From: an uncultured Chlorobiota bacterium
GTDB lineage: Bacteria; Bacteroidota; Bacteroidia; Bacteroidales; JAADGE01
DNA: 24,805 nt
Direction: 5' to 3'
NCBI GenBank assembly: GCA_947311265.1
Contig: CAMZKQ010000151.1
Span: 1 to 24,805 of the forward strand
Each line of letters begins with the position of its first letter. Position 1 is the first letter of the stretch. This document shows positions 15,165-21,828 of the stretch, one piece after another. The notes beneath the pieces are model-generated. The model made no database searches. It was not told the origin of the DNA and saw nothing but the letters and a program-made list of their open reading frames with translations. The translations under genes and the position numbers were made by a program.

Positions 15165-17294
15165 TTATTTCCTTTCAGGCTTAGGCAATAAAGCTTTACG
15201 AGAAAGTTTCATTTTTCCTGTTCGTTTATCAACTCCTATGAGTTTTACCTCAACTTCTTCGCCTTCTTTTAAAACCTCATCGACTGTTTTTAGTCGGCGG
15301 TGCTCTATCTCAGAGATGTGAAGTAAGCCTTCTTTACCTGGCATAATTTCAACAAATGCACCAAAGGCAACAATTGATTTAATTTTGCCTTTATAAATTT
15401 TCCCTTCTTCCGGGATTGCTGTAATTGCATTAATTCTCGCTAGTGCTGCATCAATTGCTATCTGGTTGGGGCCTGAAATAACAACTTCGCCTTGGTCATC
15501 AATTTCGTCAATCGAAATTGTGGTTTCAGTGGTGGCTTGTATATCCTGAATTACTTTTCCGCCGGGTCCGATAATAGCCCCAATCATTTCTTTTGGTATC
15601 ATTACGGTTACCATTCCAGGAACATGACTTTTTAATTCTGTTCTAACTTCTGGCATGGTTTCCATCATTTTTCCTAAAATGTGCAATCGACCAGCTTTGG
15701 CTTGCATGAGTGCTTTGGTAAGGATTTCAACGGAAAGCCCATCTACTTTAATGTCCATTTGGCAAGCTGTAATTCCATCTTCTGTTCCTGTAACTTTAAA
15801 GTCCATATCGCCAAGGTGGTCTTCATCGCCCAAAATATCCGAAAGCACTACGTACTCTCCTGCCTTGTTGGTTACCAAGCCCATTGCGATACCAGAAACT
15901 GGTTTTTTAATTTTCACACCGCAATCCATAAGTGCCAATGTGCCTGCACATACAGTAGCCATTGAGGATGAGCCATTAGACTCTAAAATATCAGACACTA
16001 CACGCACTGTATAAGGGTTGTCCTCTCGGTCGGGCATCATGCCTTTTAAGGCTCTCCAAGCTAAATTGCCGTGCCCTATTTCTCTTCGGCTTGTGCCTCG
16101 CTGTGGGCGTGCATCTCCGGTAGAGTATGGGGGGAAATTGTAATGTAGTAAAAAGCGTTCTTTGCCTCTAAAACTTGGGGTATCAATTAACTTTTCATCT
16201 AGTTTTGTGCCTAGCGTAACAGTGGTTAGAGATTGGGTTTCGCCTCTTGTAAAGACGGCTGAGCCGTGTGCCCCTGGTAAGTAGTCAATTTCGGACCATA
16301 TTGGTCGGATTTCATCAAGTTTCCTGCCATCGAGCCGTGTTTTTTCGGCAAGCATCATTTTCCTGATGGTGTCTTTTTCAGTATCATGGAAATATTTAGA
16401 AATTAAATCTTCACAGAAGTTTTCTTTTTCTTCTTCCGAAAGCGACTCTTCAAAGTCTGCTTTTATTGCAGAGAATGCAGCAGAACGTTCGTGTTTTGCT
16501 AAACCTGCTTTTGCCGTTTCGTATATTCTTTCGCTTGCAAAAGTTGCAATTTTAGCTTCAAGAACCTCGTCGATATCTTCGGCTACATAGTCTTTTTTAA
16601 TTTCGTTACCTGTTTCGATAGTGAGTTCTTTCTGGACCGCACATTGTACTTTTATAGCTTCGTGAGCAAAGCTCATGGCTTCTATCATTTCGTCTTCTGA
16701 TACTTCCGACATTTCACCTTCAACCATCATTATATTTTCTTCAGTTGCGGCTACAACTAGGTCAATATCAGCCTCTTCCAGCTGTGTTCTGCCTGGGTTG
16801 ATAACAAATTCGCCATTAATTCTTGCAACTCTTGCTTCGGAAACAGGGCCTGCAAAAGGCACATTACTTACCGCAAGTGCTGCTGATGCAGCAAGGCAAG
16901 CCATGGCATCTGGCATTGTTTCGTTGGCTCTATCGAAAGAAATAACTTCTACGGTTACAAAGGTATCTTGATGAAAATCCTTTGGAAAAAGTGGTCGTAA
17001 TGCTCGGTCGATAAGCCGTGCATTTAATATTTCGTGGTCGCCCGGGCGACCTTCTCGTTTTAAGAACCCGCCTGGGTAGCGTCCTGCTGATGCAAATTTT
17101 TCTTTGTATTCAACAGTAAGTGGCATAAAATCTACGCCATCTTTTGCTTTATCGGCACAAACAACAGTGGCCAGTAGCATTGTATCGTCTAGGCGAACAA
17201 CTACGGAACCTGCTGCTTGTTTAGCTAATTTCCCTGTTTCAATTGTAATTTTTCTACCATCGCCTAAGTCGATGCTTTTTGTAATAATATTCAT
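15165..17294 (-). CDS. pnp: Polyribonucleotide nucleotidyltransferase (PNPase)
   Basis: The 709-residue enzyme is a phosphate-dependent 3'-5' exoribonuclease and a degradosome component in many bacteria. Domains in order: first RNase PH-like domain (about 5-220), a helical linker, and the second, catalytic RNase PH-like domain (about 310-545, with TSRREIGHGNLAWRAL and the metal/phosphate region ILGDEDHLGDMDFKVTGTEDG). A KH domain (about 553-612, IGAIIGPGGKVIQDIQ) and a C-terminal S1 domain (about 620-690, GKIKSIVAFGAFVEIMPGKEGLLHISEI) follow. Length is normal. The usual neighbour rpsO is absent upstream. The leader has its own promoter-like sequence and a hairpin, which would fit the autoregulation known for enterobacterial pnp; that link is inference. 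Confidence 0.97.
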   Translation of the reverse strand: MNIITKSIDLGDGRKITIETGKLAKQAAGSVVVRLDDTMLLATVVCADKAKDGVDFMPLTVEYKEKFASAGRYPGGFLKREGRPGDHEILNARLIDRALRPLFPKDFHQDTFVTVEVISFDRANETMPDAMACLAASAALAVSNVPFAGPVSEARVARINGEFVINPGRTQLEEADIDLVVAATEENIMMVEGEMSEVSEDEMIEAMSFAHEAIKVQCAVQKELTIETGNEIKKDYVAEDIDEVLEAKIATFASERIYETAKAGLAKHERSAAFSAIKADFEESLSEEEKENFCEDLISKYFHDTEKDTIRKMMLAEKTRLDGRKLDEIRPIWSEIDYLPGAHGSAVFTRGETQSLTTVTLGTKLDEKLIDTPSFRGKERFLLHYNFPPYSTGDARPQRGTSRREIGHGNLAWRALKGMMPDREDNPYTVRVVSDILESNGSSSMATVCAGTLALMDCGVKIKKPVSGIAMGLVTNKAGEYVVLSDILGDEDHLGDMDFKVTGTEDGITACQMDIKVDGLSVEILTKALMQAKAGRLHILGKMMETMPEVRTELKSHVPGMVTVMIPKEMIGAIIGPGGKVIQDIQATTETTISIDEIDDQGEVVISGPNQIAIDAALARINAITAIPEEGKIYKGKIKSIVAFGAFVEIMPGKEGLLHISEIEHRRLKTVDEVLKEGEEVEVKLIGVDKRTGKMKLSRKALLPKPERK

Positions 17295-17314
17295 AAAATT
17301 TAATTTGATTTTTA

Positions 17315-17337
17315 TATTCAGTCGTCCGTGCTGAATA
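17315..17337 (-). promoter_or_regulatory. Stem-loop in the pnp leader
   Basis: tattcag (17315-17321) pairs with ctgaata (17331-17337) around a 9-nt GC-richer loop. It sits 20 nt before the pnp ATG, between the promoter and the start. In E. coli the pnp leader folds into a hairpin that RNase III and PNPase use for autoregulation; equivalence here is unproven. Confidence 0.45.
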
Positions 17338-17360
17338 AATTATTTATATGTTATAAAACG

Positions 17361-17390
17361 CAAAGATACAATTTTAAACTCAGCTCGAAA
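17361..17390 (-). promoter_or_regulatory. Probable promoter of pnp
   Basis: On the minus strand TATCTTTG (plus 17361-17368) is a perfect TAnnTTTG box. The -33 position 19 nt upstream reads TTT, not TTG (plus 17388-17390). The box is 67 nt upstream of the pnp ATG. Confidence 0.6.
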
Positions 17391-17486
17391 AACTTTTTAT
17401 TTTACTCTTACTTTATGGCTTAGAAAACATTAAGGTTGTAATTTTAAGCAAAATGTAAATATATTAAAGCCTGTGCTTTTATAGCA

Positions 17487-17632
17487 AACTCCTAAGTACA
17501 TGACAATTTTTTAACGTAACAAAAATAGAACACTGATTACTATGTTATGATAATTTATGATTTTTTTATCTGCAAAATCATAATAATTATAAAAAATAAG
17601 CATTCGATAAAATTGTCATGTACTAAGGTGTT
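17487..17632. repeat. MITE-like inverted repeat pair enclosing a degenerate palindrome
   Basis: Two 24-bp arms, 17487-17510 and 17609-17632, are reverse complements with 2 mismatches; the inner 16 bp (agtacatgacaatttt and its complement) are perfect. The 98 bp between them contain a second imperfect palindrome (17550-17564 pairing with 17574-17590) rich in TATGATTTT. There is no coding capacity inside. The layout fits a short non-autonomous element or a repetitive extragenic palindrome of a kind common in Bacteroidota intergenic regions. Target-site duplications are not obvious. Confidence 0.55.
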
Positions 17633-17847
17633 AAATATAAAATCAATACAAATAAAAATACCTCATTTTGAGCTATAAAGATACACTATTTTACAGAGGA
17701 ACAAAGATATATTATTGATTTTTCAGCATCAGAAATAATCACAGGCGGTTGTAAGCAATTATCAATGTTTAATGGGTATTATGGACAATTTATGTTGAAT
17801 GAATTATTGCTTTACTTTTTAGAATTAAACATATCGACTTTATTTGT
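17633..17847. other. Intergenic remainder with a possible decayed reading frame
   Basis: Of the 553-bp gap between pnp and aroK, this right part holds a plus-strand frame that is open from 17672 past the aroK stop to 17926. It reads like protein: KIHYFTEEQRYIIDFSASE, then GGCKQLSMFNGYYGQFMLNE. It has no convincing start or upstream promoter and runs into antisense aroK. It may be a remnant of a transposase or other gene linked to the inverted repeats on its left, but I cannot assign it to a family. Confidence 0.3.
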
Positions 17848-18351
17848 TTATTTTATATTGTTTTTCTTAATAAACTCAACAATATTTTCGTCTGCCGTAT
17901 TTATCGAGAATTTTGCTTTTTGGTAAAATACGCCTCTTTTTTCAAGTGTTATTTTTACATACTCAAGAATTTCTGCATCAGATTTGCCCTTTGTGTGCGG
18001 GCGAGTTTTTTTAGAGGCAGCTAGCCGCTGGGCAATTATTTCTGCTGGTAAATTAATATATATGCTAGTGCTTTTTTTATTGATAAGCTCCATGTTATCG
18101 AAAAAGCAAGGCATGCCACCACCAGTAGCAAAAAGAACATTCTCTTTTTGCAGAATCTCCTTAAGAACAATTTGCTCTAGTTTACGAAATCCTGCCTCGC
18201 CTACCGCTTTAAAGATAGCTAGGATACTCATTTTATATCGCTTTTCGATATAACTATCTGCATCAATAAACTCAAGGCCTAGTTGTTTTGCCATTTTTTT
18301 TCCTGTGGTTGTTTTTCCACAGCCGGGCATTCCTACAAGGGTAATTATCAT
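17848..18351 (-). CDS. aroK: Shikimate kinase
   Basis: The 167-residue kinase phosphorylates shikimate to shikimate 3-phosphate with ATP, the fifth step of the chorismate pathway. The motifs are complete: Walker A GMPGCGKTTTGKKM (Lys13), the shikimate-binding aspartate in FIDADSYIEKR, EAGFRKLE for substrate binding, the glycine-rich ATGGGMP, and the lid segment KKTRPHTKGKSD. Length is typical. The stop of the methyltransferase gene lies 59 nt upstream, so the two may share a transcript, but no functional link is evident. Confidence 0.95.
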   Translation of the reverse strand: MIITLVGMPGCGKTTTGKKMAKQLGLEFIDADSYIEKRYKMSILAIFKAVGEAGFRKLEQIVLKEILQKENVLFATGGGMPCFFDNMELINKKSTSIYINLPAEIIAQRLAASKKTRPHTKGKSDAEILEYVKITLEKRGVFYQKAKFSINTADENIVEFIKKNNIK

Positions 18352-18410
18352 AACATTTGTACTAAGTAATTAGCCAATATTAATGGCTTGTCTTTTTAAC
18401 TTGTTGTATG

Positions 18411-19034
18411 TCATTTGTTTATGTCGTTGTGTTGTGAAATAACACCTACTGCTGGTTTTTTTTGGAAAACAAAAAAAAGCTCTTGCCCAGCCCGTTGTGC
18501 TATTGAGTTTTTTGCATTTGCCAACTGCTCAAAAGTAAAGTGTTGCTCAAAAAGAGATTTATACCCGTCAGGCGAGGTAGCAAATGGTGGGTAATCATTG
18601 CCAAAATCATGATTAAAAAATAGCCCCACATATTTGCCTTTGGCAATTAATAAATTGCTCATCTGGAAAACAAATTGTTCTCGCAAATGAGGCGTTATGG
18701 CAGTAAAAAAAGCCAGCTCTATAATTAAATCATACTTTCCTTGATGCTCAAAAAAATCAGCACAAATCAGATGCTCACTAGGAAAACTAGGACACCTCAA
18801 TTTTAAATTTTGTAAAGGTTTTTTCACATAATCTAAAATAAAAACGTTCGTAAAACCTGATTTGTGCAGGTATTCTGCCTCATAGGCATTGCCACAACCC
18901 GGAATTAGGATTTTTATGTCCTTGTTATTAAGTGTGTCGAAAAAAGCAACTAGTGGGGGCGAAGATTGCCCTGTATCCCAGCCAATGGTAGAGCTATCGT
19001 AGCGTTCTTTCCAAAAATTAGCATTTATTTTCAT
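18411..19034 (-). CDS. SAM-dependent methyltransferase, thiopurine S-methyltransferase (TPMT)-like
   Basis: From the ATG at 19034 the product is 207 residues and begins MKINANFWKERYDSSTIGWD. The TPMT-family features are clear: an N-terminal WDTGQSSPPL motif, SAM-binding ILIPGCGNAYEAEYL with the acidic end of strand 2 in VFILDYVKKPL, CADFFEH, and ELAFFTAITPHLREQFV. Bacterial members methylate sulfur, selenium or tellurium compounds, or halides and thiols; the substrate here is unknown. An earlier ATG at 19091 adds 19 residues (NTLIKYLKNITIIHNNKA) unlike the family, so I prefer the internal start. The gene diverges from rimP, and the rimP promoter lies within the shared intergenic region. Confidence 0.85.
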   Translation of the reverse strand: MKINANFWKERYDSSTIGWDTGQSSPPLVAFFDTLNNKDIKILIPGCGNAYEAEYLHKSGFTNVFILDYVKKPLQNLKLRCPSFPSEHLICADFFEHQGKYDLIIELAFFTAITPHLREQFVFQMSNLLIAKGKYVGLFFNHDFGNDYPPFATSPDGYKSLFEQHFTFEQLANAKNSIAQRAGQELFFVFQKKPAVGVISQHNDINK

Positions 19035-19117
19035 GGCTTTATTATTATGTATAATCGTAATATTTTTTAGGTATTTTATTAAAGTGTTCAAGAATATAAA
19101 AAAAAAGGAGTTCTGTT

Positions 19118-19147
19118 TTGAAAATTTAAATTAAATTATTATTTTTG
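19118..19147 (+). promoter_or_regulatory. Promoter of the rimP-nusA-infB cluster
   Basis: TTG (19118-19120), 19-nt spacer, TATTTTTG (19140-19147): an exact TAnnTTTG box with the same spacing as the rpsU promoter. It lies 64 nt before the rimP ATG. Confidence 0.8.
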
Positions 19148-19175
19148 CCGTCAGAAACATAGAAACAATCAAATC

Positions 19176-19200
19176 TAGGGGACAAAAAGTCCCCTATTTT
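19176..19200 (+). promoter_or_regulatory. GC-rich leader hairpin with T-rich tail upstream of rimP (attenuator-like)
   Basis: taggggac (19176-19183), loop aaaaa, gtccccta (19189-19196), followed by ttttatt. The perfect 8-bp stem is unusually GC-rich for this genome, lies inside the transcript between promoter and rimP ATG (16 nt downstream), and ends in a short T-run. It could be an attenuator, or a structure that masks the start. The T-run is short, so termination would be partial at most. Confidence 0.55.
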
Positions 19201-19211
19201 ATTGCTTAAAT

Positions 19212-19625
19212 ATGATAGAATTAAAAGACATAGAGCAACTTGCCAATGAAGTGTTATCCAACGAATTGTCCGATAAAGGGATATATATTGTTGATATTTC
19301 GGTGAGCTCAAATGCCGTAATTTCAATTTTAATTGATAGTTTTGAAGGTATAGCCATTCAAGATTGTATCATTTTAAGTAAAAATATTGAGAAAAATATA
19401 GACCGAGAAAAACAAGATTTTGAGCTCAATGTGTCTTCGGCAGGGCTTAGTTCTCCATTTAAAGTGTTAAAGCAATATCAAAAAAATATCAATAAAGACA
19501 TTGAAATTTTTACAAAAAAAAATCAAAAATTAAAAGTAACACTACTCTCTGTAGATGAGGAAGGAATTGTAGTGCAGGAGAAAACCAAACAAAAAATAGA
19601 AGGTAAAAAAAGAAACAAGAAGTAA
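19212..19625 (+). CDS. rimP: Ribosome maturation factor RimP
   Basis: The 137-residue protein is needed for maturation of the 30S subunit. It has the two-domain RimP layout. The N-terminal alpha/beta domain (about 1-75) shows GIYIVDISVSSNAVISILID and the conserved DFELNVSSAGLSSPFK, the family's hallmark VSSPG-like region. A small C-terminal SH3-like domain (about 80-137) ends in a very lysine-rich tail. It is slightly shorter than the roughly 150-residue norm. It is the first gene of the conserved rimP-nusA-infB order, directly downstream of a consensus promoter and hairpin leader. Confidence 0.92.
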   Translation: MIELKDIEQLANEVLSNELSDKGIYIVDISVSSNAVISILIDSFEGIAIQDCIILSKNIEKNIDREKQDFELNVSSAGLSSPFKVLKQYQKNINKDIEIFTKKNQKLKVTLLSVDEEGIVVQEKTKQKIEGKKRNKK

Positions 19626-19810
19626 TTTTAAACCATCAACTAAAATTTGATGAAATTAGAACCGCAACAGCAATAATTTCCTTTAAGTAGCCAATAAGGA
19701 CTGTCTATAAGTTAATTCTATAGCACTTTTGGGGGATTTGCACAGCACTCGTTATTTGTAAATTATGCAAATAGCAATAAATAGCAAAAGCATTATAAAA
19801 AATAAAATAT

Positions 19811-21064
19811 ATGAAAAAGAAAGCTACGAGTACCGTAAGTTTGATAGATACGTTTTCAGATTTTAAAGAAAATAAAAACATTGACAGGGCTACGATGATG
19901 AGCATCTTAGAAGAGGTTTTTAGAAGTATGCTTATTAAACATTACGGTTCGGACGAGAATTTTGACATCATTGTAAACATTGATAAAGGAGATTTGGAAA
20001 TTTGGAGGAACCGAGAGGTCGTCCCTGATGAAGAGCTAGAAGATAAAAATATTGAAATTGCACTCTCCGAGGTACTTAAAATTGATGATAGCTACGAAAT
20101 TGGCGAGGAATTTGCCGATGAAGTTAAAATTATTGATTTTGGGCGACGAGAAATACTTTCGTTACGGCAAAACCTTTCTTCAAAAATAATGGAGCTAGAA
20201 AAGGACAATATATATAAGGTGTATAGCAAAAAAATTGGTGAAATTGTAACAGGAGAAATTTATCAAATCTGGAAAAAAGAAATGCTTGTGCTTGATGAAG
20301 ACGGCAATGAGCTACTTTTACCCAAAAGAGAACAAATTCCATCGGACTATTTTAGAAAAGGAGATACCATGCGGGCGGTTGTTAAATCGGTAGAAATGAG
20401 AAATAATACACCTATAATTATACTCTCTAGAACTGCACCAGAATTTTTAGAACGCCTCTTTGAATTAGAAGTCCCTGAAATTTTTGATGGGCTTATTACC
20501 ATCAAAAAAATTGTAAGGCAAGCCGGCGAACGCTCGAAAGTAGCCGTGGAGTCTTACGACGATAGAATTGACCCAGTAGGCGCCTGTGTAGGCATGAAAG
20601 GGGCAAGGATTCATGGTATCGTTAGAGAGCTTAGAAATGAGAACATTGATGTAATTAACTATTCTGAAAACACTAAGCTGTTCATTACAAGGGCATTAAG
20701 TCCTGCGAAAGTAAACAGTATAGTCCTTATAGAGGAAACCAAAAAAGCAAATGCTTACCTAGACCCAGAGGAAGTTTCTAAGGCCATTGGGCGAGGCGGC
20801 TTAAATATCCGCTTGGCAGGTCAGCTCTGTGGCTACGAAATTGATGTTTATAGAGATATTGAAGAGCAAGACGAAGATGTTGATATAGTTGAGTTTGCAG
20901 ATGAATTAGAAGAATGGGTAATCAAAGCGTTTGTAGATATTGGTTGCGATACCGCAAAAAGTATTTTGGCACTGGGCAAGGACGAACTTATAAAAAGAAC
21001 AGACCTTGAAGAAGAAACCGTAGCACAAGTTATAGATATTTTAAGTGCAGAGTTTGAACAATAA
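19811..21064 (+). CDS. nusA: Transcription termination/antitermination protein NusA
   Basis: The 417-residue protein binds RNA polymerase and nascent RNA, controlling pausing, termination and antitermination. Domains in order: N-terminal polymerase-binding domain (about 1-130), S1 domain (about 138-200, GEIVTGEIYQIWKKEMLVLDE), KH1 (about 230-290, VDPVGACVGMKGARI-like segment DPVGACVGMKGARIHGI), KH2 (about 315-355, SKAIGRGGLNIRLAGQL), and a short helix-hairpin-helix C-terminus (about 375-417). The E. coli acidic repeats are missing, as in most bacteria. The gap to rimP is 185 nt and holds a weak hairpin (19634-19652) but no consensus promoter. Confidence 0.96.
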   Translation: MKKKATSTVSLIDTFSDFKENKNIDRATMMSILEEVFRSMLIKHYGSDENFDIIVNIDKGDLEIWRNREVVPDEELEDKNIEIALSEVLKIDDSYEIGEEFADEVKIIDFGRREILSLRQNLSSKIMELEKDNIYKVYSKKIGEIVTGEIYQIWKKEMLVLDEDGNELLLPKREQIPSDYFRKGDTMRAVVKSVEMRNNTPIIILSRTAPEFLERLFELEVPEIFDGLITIKKIVRQAGERSKVAVESYDDRIDPVGACVGMKGARIHGIVRELRNENIDVINYSENTKLFITRALSPAKVNSIVLIEETKKANAYLDPEEVSKAIGRGGLNIRLAGQLCGYEIDVYRDIEEQDEDVDIVEFADELEEWVIKAFVDIGCDTAKSILALGKDELIKRTDLEEETVAQVIDILSAEFEQ

Positions 21065-21186
21065 ACCCGTTCTTTAAAGAATAAAAAAAACGATGAAATA
21101 ACCAATAAAAGGGAGAATAAAATACGCCCTTCAAAAATAAATAAAAAATGGTTAATTAATTTAACGATTTTTAACCAAAAAAGTAC

Positions 21187-21218
21187 TAATATTGCCCTGT
21201 CAAAGCAGGTGTTTTTTT
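21187..21218 (+). promoter_or_regulatory. Possible internal promoter or short terminator-like stem before infB
   Basis: TAATATTG (21187-21194) is one base off the TAnnTTTG box but has no TTG at the right distance. Just after it cctg (21196-21199) pairs with cagg (21206-21209), followed by T7 (21212-21218). Either element is weak; together they may mark an extra control point in the 171-nt nusA-infB gap. Confidence 0.3.
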
Positions 21219-21235
21219 AATTGTGAGTTTTTAGT

Positions 21236-21685
21236 ATGGCAAAAAGTAATAAAAGATTAAGTCAGATAGCACGGGAGTTTAATATCGGACTTACTACAAT
21301 TGTTGAGTTCCTTGATAAAAAAGGACATAAGGTCGAAACAAGACCCAACACAAAAGTTACGCCCGAGTGTTATGCCTTGCTCGTAAGCGAATTTAGCTCC
21401 GACAAATCGGTGAAAACTGAATCTCGTAAAATTTCTAAAAGAAAAACACCAGTAAAAGAAACTGTTTCTTTAGTTGAGCACCCACCATTAACCCCTCCAA
21501 AAGAAAAGACACCCCCCAAAGAAATCTTTAAAAAAGAAGAGGTAAAAGGCCCTACTGTTGTTGGGAAAATAGATTTGGACAAGCCGATTATAAAAAAAGT
21601 AGAAGCAGAAATTAAAAAAGAAGAACCTACGATTAGTATTGAGAAAAAGAAGAGAAGCCAAAGGTACTTAAAGCACCACCTGTAG
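21236..21685 (+). CDS. infB: Translation initiation factor IF-2, N-terminal part, ended by a frameshift
   Basis: This 149-residue frame starts MAKSNKRLSQIAREFNIGLT, the IF2_N domain of initiation factor IF-2. A lysine/proline-rich linker containing GPTVVGKIDLDKP follows. The frame then goes out of register and ends at TAG 21683-21685 after the unrelated tail RSQRYLKHHL. The -1 frame is open from 21643 and reads KEEKPKVLKAPPVDKVVEE straight on into the rest of IF-2. The break must lie between 21643 and 21685, most likely at the A5 run 21644-21648: one extra A would restore a gene of about 985 codons. Confidence 0.88.
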   Translation: MAKSNKRLSQIAREFNIGLTTIVEFLDKKGHKVETRPNTKVTPECYALLVSEFSSDKSVKTESRKISKRKTPVKETVSLVEHPPLTPPKEKTPPKEIFKKEEVKGPTVVGKIDLDKPIIKKVEAEIKKEEPTISIEKKKRSQRYLKHHL

Positions 21686-21828
21686 ATAAAGTTGTAGAAG
21701 AAACAAAACAAGTTGAGGCTACCCCAGAAGTTCTGCCTGAACCTATAATCGACGAACCAAAGAAAGAGAAAATTACTGAAACACCTGAAAAAGAACAAAC
21801 CCCAGTAGCAGAAGACAAAGATGATAAA

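Noticed and set aside
17487..17926. A complete insertion sequence
   Set aside because: The inverted repeats enclose no coding sequence and the neighbouring open frame has no recognisable transposase motif, start or matching terminal repeat on its right.
18370..18400. Stem agcca/tggct with a following T-rich stretch as a terminator
   Set aside because: The T-rich side points along the plus strand, where no gene ends; for the minus-strand methyltransferase/aroK transcript there is no U-run after the stem.
21069..21080. Palindrome ttctttaaagaa after nusA as a terminator
   Set aside because: It is followed by an A-run, not a T-run, on the nusA strand, and the stem is all A/T except one pair per side.
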